This document shows, one piece after another, positions 8,999 through 19,245 of a DNA stretch of 64,000 bases. Below the pieces are notes generated by a model. It was not told where the DNA came from. It saw only the letters and a list, made by a program, of their open reading frames with translations, and made no database searches. The position numbers and the translations under genes were made by a program. Source of the stretch: Porphyrobacter sp. IPPAS B-1204 (GTDB lineage Bacteria; Pseudomonadota; Alphaproteobacteria; Sphingomonadales; Sphingomonadaceae). Position 1 is the stretch's first letter; each line of letters starts with the position of its first letter. The DNA is taken from positions 1,324,001-1,388,000 of the forward strand of contig RHGM01000001.1 of assembly GCA_003724185.1 (NCBI GenBank), written 5' to 3'.

Positions 8999-10480
8999 CT
9001 AGTCCTTGACCTCGGCAGTGCAGGGCAGGCCGTCAGGGCCCAGACGGCCTTCCGGCATGGGCTGGTCGATCATCTGCGCCGGGCCTGAGCAGCGCCGCAC
9101 TGTCGGCAGTTCCTCCGGCAGATCCTCCAGCCGGTTGCCCGCATCGGTCTTCACCAGATCGAACCCGTCATACAGCACGCCGGTGTTGAGATAGGCGCGC
9201 AATGCGAGCCGGTCTGGCGCGATGTCGATCACCTGAAACAGGCTGGTATCCTCGGCCACGCGGTCAGGCTGGGTATCGGCACGGTCATTCAACCCGTACA
9301 TCTTCGCCCCCGCGACCGAGACCATGTAGACCGGCCCCTGCATCGCCCCGCCCGCACGCGCCTCGATCCCGGCGTCGCGCCCGGCTTCTGACGTCAGCCT
9401 GCCATAACAGTGGTCATGGCCTTGCAGCACGAGATCGACCTTGTGCTTTTCGAACACAGGCTTCCACGCCGCCTTCAGCGCGGGCGTGTCGCCGGGCCGA
9501 GCGCAGGTGAAGATCGGCTGATGGAACAGCACGATCTTCCACGGCCCCGGCGCTTCGGCCAGCCGCGCATCGAGCCATTGGGTCTGGCTGTCCAGACTGC
9601 CCAGATCGAGCGCCGAGGTGCCGTCCATCACGATGAAGCGCACGCCCTGATAATCGGTGTAATAGGTCGTTCGCGGCGCAGCATCCGCGCCATTGCCCGG
9701 CAGATTGAACATCACCGGCCAATGACCGCCAAGCTTGCGAAGCTCGCTGCCGTCAGGCTGGATCCAATCGACATATTCGTGATTGCCCGCGGCTGGCACC
9801 TGCGGCACCGTCGCCAGCGCCCAGCCGCCGGTCGCGGTCCATTCTCCCCATTCGTCATCATGGGTCAGATCATCGCGGCTCGCGACCAGATCGCCCGCGT
9901 GCAGCATCAGCGCCGGATTGCCCGCCTGCAGCAGCGCACGCCGCCACCCGATCGAGCCGATGTCAAGAATGCGGTTCTGGGTATCGCCCATGTAGATGAA
10001 GCGGAACGGCGCGGCATCGGTGCGGGCGGTGCGGAACTGGTGCCATTCGGAAAAGCCCGCCGAACCTTTGACGCGGTAGGCATAGGCCGTTCCCGGCTTC
10101 AACCCGGCAAAGCGAACCTTGTGATAGCGGGCCTCGCCATTTTCGCTGACGGCCGCGAGATTCTGGCCGGTCACCTGCGCGGCGCGCAGGCCGAAATTGG
10201 GCGCGGGGACAAGCTCGGCCAGCTCGGCGGTGGTTTCGCCAGCCGCCATGTCGGTGCGCCAGGATACCCGCATCTCGGTCGCCGGGTCGCCGCCGGGGGA
10301 CAGAACGATCCGGTCGGGCAGGTTGCGCGCGGCATAAGGCTGGCCGGGCGCGGCGGGCGCGGCCTCTCCCCGCAGATCGACCGGCTGATCCTGCGCGCCG
10401 GCCACTGCCAGCGGCATGGCCAGAACCGATGAGGCCGCCAGTATCGCGAGGCGACGGAAAGAGCGGACGCGCATGTTCGG
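8999..10480 (-). CDS. purple acid phosphatase-like metallophosphoesterase with N-terminal Fn3-like domain
   Basis: Signal peptide MPNMRVRSFRRLAILAASSVLAMPLAVAGAQD; FIYMGDTQ, LMLHAGDLVAS, PAAGNHEY, VLFHQPIF, LVLQGHDHCYGR. Confidence 0.9.
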   Translation of the reverse strand, partial: PNMRVRSFRRLAILAASSVLAMPLAVAGAQDQPVDLRGEAAPAAPGQPYAARNLPDRIVLSPGGDPATEMRVSWRTDMAAGETTAELAELVPAPNFGLRAAQVTGQNLAAVSENGEARYHKVRFAGLKPGTAYAYRVKGSAGFSEWHQFRTARTDAAPFRFIYMGDTQNRILDIGSIGWRRALLQAGNPALMLHAGDLVASRDDLTHDDEWGEWTATGGWALATVPQVPAAGNHEYVDWIQPDGSELRKLGGHWPVMFNLPGNGADAAPRTTYYTDYQGVRFIVMDGTSALDLGSLDSQTQWLDARLAEAPGPWKIVLFHQPIFTCARPGDTPALKAAWKPVFEKHKVDLVLQGHDHCYGRLTSEAGRDAGIEARAGGAMQGPVYMVSVAGAKMYGLNDRADTQPDRVAEDTSLFQVIDIAPDRLALRAYLNTGVLYDGFDLVKTDAGNRLEDLPEELPTVRRCSGPAQMIDQPMPEGRLGPDGLPCTAEVKD

Positions 10481-10739
10481 CATTGTTACGATATCCTTTT
10501 GACCGCCCTCCGCGGCCAATGCAGCCTGCTAGGCCAAGGTTGCAGCCGTGTGACGACCTCGGGCGCCCTGCGGCTTGCAATCCGGCATTGGCCAGCGTCT
10601 TATCATGTGACCGGCACACCATAAGCGGGTTGACGACTGAACGGCAGGCCTTTTTGCCAAGACAGGGTGAAACAGCCGCGATGCTATGCCATACGCCGCC
10701 CGGCACATGATCCAGCGAGTGAAGCACCAGAGACAGACA

Positions 10740-11093
10740 ATGGCTGATATCGACCTTTACGGAATTCCCAACTGCGACACGGTCAAGAAGGCCCGGGTGT
10801 GGCTCGACAAGCAGGGCCTCGGCGTCACGTTCCACGATTACAAGAAGGAAGGCGCTGATCCTGAAAAGGTCGCCGCGTGGATCGCCGCCGCCGGGCTCGA
10901 CACCGTGGTGAACCGCAAGGGCACCACCTACCGTGCGCTGCCTGACGCAGACAAGGCGCGGCTGGCTGACAGTCACACGGCTGTCGCTTTGCTGGTTCAG
11001 CAGCCCAGCATCATCAAGCGGCCAATCGTCGAACACGCAAACGGCATTCTGGTCGGTTTCAAGGAAGACGAATGGTCCGCAGCCTTGCTCTGA
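10740..11093 (+). CDS. ArsC/Spx-like (YffB) family protein
   Basis: MADIDLYGIPNCDTVKKARVWLDKQGLGVTFHDYKKEG...RKGTTYRALPD...PSIIKRPIVEHANGILVGFKEDEW. Confidence 0.9.
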   Translation: MADIDLYGIPNCDTVKKARVWLDKQGLGVTFHDYKKEGADPEKVAAWIAAAGLDTVVNRKGTTYRALPDADKARLADSHTAVALLVQQPSIIKRPIVEHANGILVGFKEDEWSAALL

Positions 11094-12100
11094 TCGCGGT
11101 TCTGGCGCTGACGACCCTTCCGGCAGTGGCGCAGGACAAACCGATGCTCATCATTGCCCACCGCGGCGCCAGCGCAGAGCGGCCCGAACACACGCTGGCC
11201 GCCTATGAACTGGCGATCGAGCAGGGCGCGGATTACATCGAGCCCGATCTGGTCGCGACCAAGGATCTGGTGCTGGTGTCGCGCCACGAAAACGAATTGT
11301 CGGGCACCACCGATGTGGCGAGCCGCGAGGAGTTCGAGGACCGCCGCCGCGACAAGACCATCGACGGGCAGAAGATCGCGGGCTGGTTTGCCGAGGACTT
11401 CACGCTGGCCGAACTGCGCACCCTGCGGGCCAAGGAACGCATCCCCTCGCTGCGTCCCGCCAATGCGCGGTTTGACGGGCTGTATCAGGTGCCGACCCTG
11501 GCCGAGATCGTGAAGCTGGTGCGCGCCAAGGAAGCGGCGACGGGGCGGCGCATCGGCATCTATCCAGAGCTCAAGCATCCCGAGTTCCTGTTGCAGAACG
11601 CCGGCATCGACATGGTCGATCTGCTGCTGCGCGAATTCCGCACGCTGGGCATCACGCCCGCCGATCCGGTGTTCGTCCAGAGCTTCGAGATCGCGCCCTT
11701 GCAGCGGTTGAAGCAGCGCAGCGACTTCAAACTGGTCCAGCTGGTCGCGCCGATCGGCGGACCGGCGGATGAACCGGCGATGCGTTATGCCGAGATGGTG
11801 ACGCCCATCGGCCTCGCCGAAGTGGCAAAATACGCCGACGCGGTGGGAGCGCATATCGCGTTGGTGCTCACGCCGGAAGGCGGGCCAACGACGCTGGTGG
11901 CGGATGCGAAAGCAGCCGGGCTGGCGGTTCATGCATGGACGGTGCGTCCGGAGAACGACTTTCTGCCCACAAGCTTGCGGACCGGCGATGATCCAAAGGG
12001 TCGGGGCTGCGGTGATGTGAAGCTGGCGCAGATGCTGATGGCCGCGGGTGTGGCCGGGGTGTTTACCGATGGGCCGCTGAAGGGGCGGAGCTGTCTCTAG
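11072..12100 (+). CDS. glpQ: glycerophosphodiester phosphodiesterase (periplasmic)
   Basis: Signal peptide, IIAHRGASAERPEHTLAAYELAIEQGADYIEPDLVATKD, VHAWTVRPENDF. Confidence 0.93.
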   Translation: MVRSLALIAVLALTTLPAVAQDKPMLIIAHRGASAERPEHTLAAYELAIEQGADYIEPDLVATKDLVLVSRHENELSGTTDVASREEFEDRRRDKTIDGQKIAGWFAEDFTLAELRTLRAKERIPSLRPANARFDGLYQVPTLAEIVKLVRAKEAATGRRIGIYPELKHPEFLLQNAGIDMVDLLLREFRTLGITPADPVFVQSFEIAPLQRLKQRSDFKLVQLVAPIGGPADEPAMRYAEMVTPIGLAEVAKYADAVGAHIALVLTPEGGPTTLVADAKAAGLAVHAWTVRPENDFLPTSLRTGDDPKGRGCGDVKLAQMLMAAGVAGVFTDGPLKGRSCL

Positions 12101-12834
12101 GTCCGCCGCGCGCTGAGGATGTAATTCAGCGACATATCGTCCGAAAGGTGCAGCCCCTTGCCCGGACGCCACGCGATCCCGCGCTTCGCTGTCACCATCA
12201 GCCCGGCATCGGCCAGCAGCGCCTCGAACTCGTCAGGCGTGATGAAGTCCTCCCAATGGTGCGTGCCCTTGGGGACATAGCCCACCGCCTCTGCCGCGCC
12301 GACCAGCAGCACCCGCGACGCGGCCGTGCGGTTGGGGGTGGACATCACCAGCAACCCGCCGGGCGTCAGCCGCGCCGCGACATCGCGCAAGAAAGCGGAT
12401 TTATCAGCGACATGCTCGATCACTTCGACACTGGTGACGAAGTCGAACTGGCCGATATCGAGCCCAGCTACCTCCCCCGCCATGTAGCGGATGTCGAGCC
12501 CCATGCCGTCCGCATGGGCCGCCGCCGCAGCGACATTTTCCGCCGCCGCATCCACGCCCGTCACAGCCGCGCCCAACCGTGCCAGAGGCTCGCACACCAG
12601 CCCCGCCCCGCAGCCGATATCAAGCGCGGCCTTGCCCGCCAGCGGCTTTGCCGAGGTCCGCGCACCGGGCCAATGCGCGTCAATCGCCTCCCGGATGAAT
12701 GCCATGCGGACCGGGTTTACCTGATGGAGCGACGCCATCGGCCCCTTGGGGTTCCACCAGTCACGAGCCAGCTTGCTGAAGAAATCGGCTTCCTCGGGGC
12801 GGATAGTTACATTCGATACGTTTGCGTTTCCCAT
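12097..12834 (-). CDS. ubiG: bifunctional 2-polyprenyl-6-hydroxyphenol methylase/3-demethylubiquinol 3-O-methyltransferase
   Basis: FFSKLARDWWNPKGPMASLHQVNPVRMAFI...ALDIGCGAGLVCEPLARLGAAVTGVDAA. Confidence 0.95.
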   Translation of the reverse strand: MGNANVSNVTIRPEEADFFSKLARDWWNPKGPMASLHQVNPVRMAFIREAIDAHWPGARTSAKPLAGKAALDIGCGAGLVCEPLARLGAAVTGVDAAAENVAAAAAHADGMGLDIRYMAGEVAGLDIGQFDFVTSVEVIEHVADKSAFLRDVAARLTPGGLLVMSTPNRTAASRVLLVGAAEAVGYVPKGTHHWEDFITPDEFEALLADAGLMVTAKRGIAWRPGKGLHLSDDMSLNYILSARRT

Positions 12835-12883
12835 AAACGCCCCTTAACAGCCGCCGCGAACACTCACCAGCAGGAGCTGCAAC

Positions 12884-14155
12884 TTGGCCCGCATCGTGAT
12901 GAAATTCGGCGGCACATCAATGGCCGGGACGGAGCGTATCCGCCGGGTGGCCAATATCGTGCGTGCACAGGCCGCCAGAGGCGATCAGGTCGCGGTGGTG
13001 GTCAGCGCCATGGCGGGCGAGACGGACCGGCTCGTGAACTTCTGCCGCGAGGCGAACCCGCTGTATGATCCGGCCGAATATGACGTCGTGGTGGCCAGCG
13101 GCGAACAGGTGACCAGCGGCTTGCTGGCGCTGACACTTCAGGCGCTGGGCTGCAAGGCGCGCAGCTGGCTCGGCTGGCAGCTCCCGATCAAGACGATCGA
13201 AGCCCACGCCAAGGCGCGCATCGACGAGATTGACGCACCGGCGTTGATCGCCGCCATGGAAGCGGGCGAGATCGCGGTGATCCCCGGCTTTCAGGGCGTG
13301 TCCGATGATGGCCGCATCACCACGCTGGGGCGCGGCGGATCGGACACCTCGGCGGTGGCGGTCGCCGCCGCGATCAAGGCGGATCGCTGCGACATCTACA
13401 CCGATGTCGACGGCGTCTACACCACCGACCCGCGCATCGTCGCCAAGGCGAAGAAGCAGAAGGCGGTGACGTATGAGGAAATGCTCGAACTCGCCAGCGT
13501 CGGGGCCAAGGTGCTCCAGACCCGCTCGGTCGGCCTCGCCATGAAGGAAAAGGTGCGGGTGCAGGTGCTTTCAAGCTTTATCGGCGAAGGCGCCCCGCCC
13601 GCCGATGATCTGCCCGGAACGATGATCGTTTCGGAACAGGAAATGGACGAATTGGTGGAGAACGGCCTGATGGAACGCCAGCTTGTGACCGGCATCGCGC
13701 ATGACAAGAACGAGGCAAAGGTGATCCTCACCCGCGTGCCCGACCGGCCCGGCGCGGTGGCGAACATCTTCGAACCGCTCGCGGCGGCCAGCATCAATGT
13801 CGACATGATCATCCAGAATGTGGGCCGCGACAAGGGCGAGACTGACGTGACCTTCACCGTCCCGCAGTCCGACCTCGCCCGCGCACAGGCGCTGCTGGAG
13901 GACCGGCGTGATGCCATCGGCTTCAACCGTATCATCACCGACAGCAAGATCGCCAAGATCTCTGTCGTCGGCGTCGGCATGAAAAGCCACGCGGGCGTCG
14001 CCAGCTCGATGTTCCGGGCGCTGTCCGATCGCGGGATCAACATCCAGGCGATCAGCACCTCGGAAATCAAGATCAGCGTGATGATCGACGAAGACGAGAC
14101 GGAGTTGGCGGTGCGTGTGCTCCACACGGCTTACGGTCTGGATGCGGTTAGCTGA
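12884..14155 (+). CDS. lysC: aspartate kinase
   Basis: RIVMKFGGTSMAG, LGRGGSDTSAVAVAAAIKADRCDIYTDVDGVYTTDPRIV, two ACT-like regions. TTG start. Confidence 0.96.
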   Translation: MARIVMKFGGTSMAGTERIRRVANIVRAQAARGDQVAVVVSAMAGETDRLVNFCREANPLYDPAEYDVVVASGEQVTSGLLALTLQALGCKARSWLGWQLPIKTIEAHAKARIDEIDAPALIAAMEAGEIAVIPGFQGVSDDGRITTLGRGGSDTSAVAVAAAIKADRCDIYTDVDGVYTTDPRIVAKAKKQKAVTYEEMLELASVGAKVLQTRSVGLAMKEKVRVQVLSSFIGEGAPPADDLPGTMIVSEQEMDELVENGLMERQLVTGIAHDKNEAKVILTRVPDRPGAVANIFEPLAAASINVDMIIQNVGRDKGETDVTFTVPQSDLARAQALLEDRRDAIGFNRIITDSKIAKISVVGVGMKSHAGVASSMFRALSDRGINIQAISTSEIKISVMIDEDETELAVRVLHTAYGLDAVS

Positions 14156-14260
14156 CAGGTAGCCCGCTTCATCGAAATTAACCATTTATGGTGACCGCGC
14201 CTTAAGTTTTTCGGCCAGACTGTGCGGGCTCTCACGCAGAGAGAGCGAAAGGGCGCACAT

Positions 14261-14935
14261 ATGGCCATCAAGGCCCATCTCGAACAGGCGGCAGCAGGCG
14301 ATGGCCAGCGTGCCGCAACCCGCCGTGCCTTGCGACTGGAGGCAAGCGGACTTGCCCCCGATGGCGAGGAAGCCAACGTTACGATTCACAATATCTCGGC
14401 CGCAGGACTGCTGATCGAAACCGCGCTTGATCTGGCGGCGGGCGAGCAGCTGGCGCTCGATCTGCCCGAAGCCGGTATCGTGACAGCGGCGGTGGTGTGG
14501 CGCAGCGAGCGGCTTTACGGCTGCGCGTTCGAACAGGCGCTTGGCCCGGCGGCGCTGGCAGCGGTGCAGTTGCAAGGCTTTTCCCCCGGCACGGATGCCC
14601 CCGCCCAGCCTGCCGCAGCTGCCACAATCAACCCCAGCGAGGGCCTTGGCGCGCGGCTCAACCGGCTGCGGCGTGAGGCAGGGCTGACACTGGCCGATGT
14701 CGCGGCGGCGCTCAGCGTCAGCAAGCCGACGGTGTGGGCGTGGGAAAAGGGCAAGGCCCGCCCCCTTCCCGAACGGCTGGACGCGATAGCTGCCGCGCTG
14801 GGCGTGTCCCCCGAACTGCTTGCCCCCGGCCCGATCACCGGCGAGCTCGACACGGTAATCGCCGAATGCCGCCAGCGCATTGCCGAGGCCAGCGGTGCGG
14901 CCCCGCAGGCGGTGCGGATCATGATCGAATTGTGA
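14261..14935 (+). CDS. PilZ-like domain fused to XRE-type helix-turn-helix
   Basis: N-term RRALRLEASG...VTIHNISAAGLLIET (PilZ-like RxxxR...D/NxSxxG); C-term GARLNRLRREAGLTLADVAAALSVSKPTVWAWEKGKARPLPERLDAIAAALGV (XRE HTH). Confidence 0.75.
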   Translation: MAIKAHLEQAAAGDGQRAATRRALRLEASGLAPDGEEANVTIHNISAAGLLIETALDLAAGEQLALDLPEAGIVTAAVVWRSERLYGCAFEQALGPAALAAVQLQGFSPGTDAPAQPAAAATINPSEGLGARLNRLRREAGLTLADVAAALSVSKPTVWAWEKGKARPLPERLDAIAAALGVSPELLAPGPITGELDTVIAECRQRIAEASGAAPQAVRIMIEL

Positions 14936-14977
14936 TCCATACGGGTTTGCCGAAAGTAGAATAGCTACCTAATCGGC

Positions 14978-14991
14978 CCAATACGTATTGG
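14978..14991. promoter_or_regulatory. 14-bp perfect palindrome in AT-rich intergenic region
   Basis: CCAATACGTATTGG equals its own reverse complement. Confidence 0.6.
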
Positions 14992-15163
14992 ATAGACTGA
15001 CCCAATTGAAAAATATGGTAAACGAAACCCGGAGGTGATTCGTTTTTTAGTCTAGTATGTTTACTTATCTAACAAATTGACGAGTCTTATTCGAGAAAAC
15101 AGGGGATAGTTTTCTCTAAGTCACTACAAAGTTAGTTACCAAGTAAATCTGACTAAGAGCGAG

Positions 15164-16123
15164 TTGGCGAATCTTTCGTTGGACCGCTGGGGCACTGTCG
15201 GTATGAAAATTGGTTTAAGTGATGTCGAAGGTCATGTGCTGCATGGGCTTCTGGAAGAAACTTCAGGCGACATTGTGATCCGGCTCGACCGGCACGGGTT
15301 CATCATTCACGCGTCTGCGAACATTGCCGAACTGGGGCTGGATTTTTCGGGCGCGCTGCTGCTGCCGCACATCACCGATCTGGCCGAGCGTGATCATGCC
15401 GCCTTCGTGGGCGAGCATGTCAAGGCGGCGCTGGCGGGGCGCACGCAGGCCGGTTGGGCCGAGTTCCCGGTCATCGCCTGCGCCGATCGCGAGACCTGCC
15501 GTGAAGACCGCTGCCAGCGCTGGTATGCGCTGAGCCTCAGGCCGATGTGCGACAGCGCAGGCACCCTTGATGGTGCGCTGTGCCTGATGCGATCGGTACA
15601 GCAGGTGCGCAGCCTGGAAGGCGAATTGCACAACCGCGCTGTCACCGATCCGCTGACCGGCCTTGCCAACCGCCAAGCCTTCTGCGCCGGCTTGCGCCGC
15701 CATCTGGCGAGGGGCGGCGGGCAGATGATTGCGGTGTTCGCGGTGGACTCCATGCGGGCGCTGCTGATGCGCTACGGCCAGCGCACCGCTGACGAGGTGC
15801 TGTGGGGCTTTGCCAAGTTCCTCGAAACGATGGCGCTGCCGGGGCACGAACTGGCGCAACTGGATGGCGAGCGGTTCGCCGTGCTCCTGCCGGACATGAC
15901 ATCGCGTGCCGCACGCGAATGGGCCGAGGATGTGGTGACGACTTTCGCAGGCCTCGCCGCGCCCGTGTCGGCCAAGGCGCCGCAACTCACCGCGAGCGCG
16001 GGGCTGGCGCGGGTGGAGTGCACGGTCGACTGGACCCTGCGCGAAGCGGAGCTGGGGCTCGTGCTGGCCCGCGCCGGCGGCGGGCGTCAGGTGGCCGTGG
16101 CGGGGCATCGCCGGGCCGCATAA
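15164..16123 (+). CDS. PAS-like/GGDEF-fold protein with degenerate active site
   Basis: DPLTGLANRQAFCAGLRRHLA and QLDGERFAVLLPDM at the GGDEF position; N-terminal PAS-like segment. Confidence 0.8.
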   Translation: MANLSLDRWGTVGMKIGLSDVEGHVLHGLLEETSGDIVIRLDRHGFIIHASANIAELGLDFSGALLLPHITDLAERDHAAFVGEHVKAALAGRTQAGWAEFPVIACADRETCREDRCQRWYALSLRPMCDSAGTLDGALCLMRSVQQVRSLEGELHNRAVTDPLTGLANRQAFCAGLRRHLARGGGQMIAVFAVDSMRALLMRYGQRTADEVLWGFAKFLETMALPGHELAQLDGERFAVLLPDMTSRAAREWAEDVVTTFAGLAAPVSAKAPQLTASAGLARVECTVDWTLREAELGLVLARAGGGRQVAVAGHRRAA

Positions 16124-16164
16124 TCCCGATTGGTTTCATCGCATCGGGCAGCTAAACCGCCCGC

Positions 16165-17352
16165 ATGAGCCACATTGCCACCATCCTGCTGCTCGGTTCG
16201 GGCGAGCTGGGCCGCGAATTCGTCATTTCCGCCAAGCGCCTCGGGGCGCGGGTGATCGCCTGTGACAGCTATGACAACGCCCCTGCGATGCAGTTGGCCG
16301 ATGGGCGCGAGGTGTTCTCCATGCTTGATGGCGCAGCGCTCCGGGCAGCGGCGGAAAAGCATCGGCCCGATCTGATCGTCCCTGAAATCGAGGCGATCCG
16401 CACCGAAGTCCTCGGCGAACTGGAGGCAGAGGGCTTTACCATCGTCCCCTCTGCCCGCGCCGCGCAATTGACCATGAACCGCGATGCGATCCGCGATCTG
16501 GCGGCGGGCGAGCTGAGCCTTGTGACCTCGCAATACGGCTACGCGGAAAGCTTTGCCGAAGCCCGCGAGGTCGCAGACCGCATTGGCTATCCGCTGGTGA
16601 TGAAGCCGGTCATGTCCTCATCGGGCAAGGGCCAGAGCAAGATCGACACGCCCGAGGCGCTGGAGGCCGCATGGGAATATGCCGTCGCCAATATGCGCGG
16701 CGACCGGGCGCGGGTGATCGCTGAGCAATTCATCGCCTTCGACTATGAAATCACCCTGCTGACCGTGCGCCATGCCGGCGGCATCAGCTTCTGTCCGCCC
16801 ATCGGCCACCGGCAGGAACGCGGCGATTACCGCGAAAGCTGGCAACCTGCCGCGATGTCGCCCGCTGCGCTGAAGCAGGCACAGGAGATGGCCGCCAAGG
16901 TCGTGATGGCGCTGCAAGGCGGCGGGCGCGGCTGGGGGCTCTATGGCGTCGAGTTTTTCGTAAAGGGGGACGAGGTTATCTTCTCCGAACTGTCCCCCCG
17001 TCCGCATGATACGGGCATGGTGACGCTGGCTTCGCAAAACCTGACCGAATTCGATCTCCACGCCCGCGCCATCCTTGGCCTGCCGGTGCCGGAAGATATT
17101 CCTGCGCGGCCTGCCGCTTCCGCCGTCATCCTTGCCGACCGGGACTGCAATGACTTCGCTTTCGAGGGTCTGTCCGATGCGCTTGCGCTTTCGCCGGACG
17201 TCGATGTGCGGCTTTTCGGCAAGCCCGTGACCCGCCCCTACCGCCGCATGGGCGTCGCACTTGCCCGCGCCGAGGATGCGTCCGCTGCGGTCACCCTTGC
17301 CAAACAGGCTGCAGATAGCGTGCGGATTGTCTATTCCCCCGGTTCAGACTAA
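16165..17352 (+). CDS. purT: formate-dependent phosphoribosylglycinamide formyltransferase
   Basis: ILLLGSGELGREFVISAKRLGARVIACDSYDNAPAMQLADG...VMSSSGKGQSKID...SPRPHDTGMVTLASQNLTEFDLHARAILGLP. Confidence 0.97.
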   Translation: MSHIATILLLGSGELGREFVISAKRLGARVIACDSYDNAPAMQLADGREVFSMLDGAALRAAAEKHRPDLIVPEIEAIRTEVLGELEAEGFTIVPSARAAQLTMNRDAIRDLAAGELSLVTSQYGYAESFAEAREVADRIGYPLVMKPVMSSSGKGQSKIDTPEALEAAWEYAVANMRGDRARVIAEQFIAFDYEITLLTVRHAGGISFCPPIGHRQERGDYRESWQPAAMSPAALKQAQEMAAKVVMALQGGGRGWGLYGVEFFVKGDEVIFSELSPRPHDTGMVTLASQNLTEFDLHARAILGLPVPEDIPARPAASAVILADRDCNDFAFEGLSDALALSPDVDVRLFGKPVTRPYRRMGVALARAEDASAAVTLAKQAADSVRIVYSPGSD

Positions 17353-17363
17353 GCGCCGCCGCC

Positions 17364-18377
17364 ATGACAACCTATCCCCACACCGCTGCCCTGATGCAGC
17401 GCGGCACCGACTTCCTTGGCTGTGACACCGCGATCCTGTGCGGCGCGATGAGCTGGGTGAGCGAGCGCAACCTTGTCGCCGCGATCTCCAACGCGGGCGG
17501 GTTCGGCGTGATTGCCTGCGGGGCGATGACCCCCGACATCCTCGACCGTGAGATTGCGGCGACCAAGGCGCTGACGTCGAAGCCCTTCGGCGTGAACCTG
17601 ATCACCATGCACCCGGCGCTGTTCGATCTGATCGCCGTTTGCCGCAAGCATGGCGTAACCCATGTGGTGTTGGCGGGCGGCATCCCGCCCAAGGGCAGTG
17701 TGGAAGCCATCAAGGCCGACGACAGCGGCATCAAGGTGATCTGCTTTGCACCGACGCTGGCGCTCGCCAAGAAGCTGCTGCGCTCGGGCGCGGATGCGAT
17801 GGTGATCGAAGGGATGGAGGCAGGCGGCCATATCGGCCCGGTGTCCACCAGCGTGCTGGCGCAGGAAATCCTCCCCGAACTCGCCGCAGACCACCTGATC
17901 TTCGTCGCGGGCGGGATTGGCCGGGGCGAGGCGATTGCGAGCTACCTCGAAATGGGCGCAGCGGGCGTGCAATTGGGCACCCGCTTCGCCTGCGCGACCG
18001 AGAGCATCGCCCACCCCGATTTCAAGAAGGCGTTCTTCCGCGCCAACGCCCGCGATGCGACGGCCAGCGTGCAGGTTGACCCGCGCCTCCCGGTGATCCC
18101 CGTCCGCGCCCTGAAGAACAAGGGCACCGAGGAATTCACCGCCAAGCAGCGCGAAGTCGCGGCCTTGCTGGACGCGGGCGAAGTCGACATGCTTGAGGCC
18201 CAGCTCCAGATCGAACATTTCTGGGCCGGTGCCCTGCGCCGCGCGGTGATTGATGGCGACGTTGAAAACGGCAGCGTGATGGCCGGGCAATCGGTCGGCA
18301 TGGTCACCAAGGAAGAGCCCGCCGCCGACATCATCGCCGAGCTGATGAGCCAGTGCGAGGCGGCGCTCGCCAAGTAA
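17364..18377 (+). CDS. nitronate monooxygenase / FabK-like flavoprotein
   Basis: [95 protein letters not shown]. Confidence 0.9.
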   Translation: MTTYPHTAALMQRGTDFLGCDTAILCGAMSWVSERNLVAAISNAGGFGVIACGAMTPDILDREIAATKALTSKPFGVNLITMHPALFDLIAVCRKHGVTHVVLAGGIPPKGSVEAIKADDSGIKVICFAPTLALAKKLLRSGADAMVIEGMEAGGHIGPVSTSVLAQEILPELAADHLIFVAGGIGRGEAIASYLEMGAAGVQLGTRFACATESIAHPDFKKAFFRANARDATASVQVDPRLPVIPVRALKNKGTEEFTAKQREVAALLDAGEVDMLEAQLQIEHFWAGALRRAVIDGDVENGSVMAGQSVGMVTKEEPAADIIAELMSQCEAALAK

Positions 18378-18378
18378 G

Positions 18379-19245
18379 ATGGCTGCACCGCTGATCCTCA
18401 CCCTCGCCTGCGCTGACCGGCCCGGCATCACGGCGCGGGTCACCGGATTCCTGTTCGCGCGCAATTGCAACATCCTCGACGCGCAGCAGTTCAACGACCG
18501 GGCGGGAAATGGCGGGAGCGACCGTTTCTTCATGCGCGTGGTGTTCGATCCCGATGGTTCGAGCGCCGACAGCCTGCGTGCCGATTTCGCCGCGCTGGCG
18601 GATGAATATGCGTTCGAATGGAGCATGGTGGCCGAAGACCGCCCGCGCCGCACGATCATCCTTGTCAGCAAGTTCGATCACTGTCTGGTCGATCTGATCT
18701 ACCGCTGGCGCACGGGCGAATTGCCGATCGATCCCGTGGCGATCGTCTCCAACCACCCACGCGAGGCCGCGATCCGGGTGGATATCGGCGACATTCCCTT
18801 CCACCACATCCCCGTGACGCCCGACACCAAACCGCAGGCCGAAGCCGCCTTCCGCGCTCTGGCGGATGAGACCGACGCCGAGTTGATCGTGCTGGCGCGT
18901 TACATGCAGGTGTTCTCGGATGAGCAATCGGCGCATTTCACCGGGCGCTGCATCAACATCCACCACAGCTTCCTGCCCGGCTTCAAGGGCGCGCGGCCTT
19001 ACCATCAGGCGCATGAGCGCGGGGTCAAGATCATCGGCGCGACCGCGCATTTTGTCACCGCCGACCTCGATGAAGGCCCGATCATCCATCAGGATGTCGA
19101 ACGCATCACCCATGCCGACAGCCCCGAAGACCTCGTCCGCAAGGGCCGCGACATCGAACGCCGGGTCCTGGCCGAAGCGGTGCGCCTGTTCGCGCAGGAG
19201 CGGGTGTTGATGAACGGCGGCCGGACTGTCGTCTTTAGGGGTTAA
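18379..19245 (+). CDS. purU: formyltetrahydrofolate deformylase
   Basis: ACT-like N-terminus; [72 protein letters not shown]. Confidence 0.97.
   Translation: MAAPLILTLACADRPGITARVTGFLFARNCNILDAQQFNDRAGNGGSDRFFMRVVFDPDGSSADSLRADFAALADEYAFEWSMVAEDRPRRTIILVSKFDHCLVDLIYRWRTGELPIDPVAIVSNHPREAAIRVDIGDIPFHHIPVTPDTKPQAEAAFRALADETDAELIVLARYMQVFSDEQSAHFTGRCINIHHSFLPGFKGARPYHQAHERGVKIIGATAHFVTADLDEGPIIHQDVERITHADSPEDLVRKGRDIERRVLAEAVRLFAQERVLMNGGRTVVFRG

Noticed and set aside
9410-10432. 340-aa + strand ORF opposite the metallophosphoesterase
   Set aside because: Shadow ORF of a confidently identified minus-strand purple acid phosphatase-like gene.
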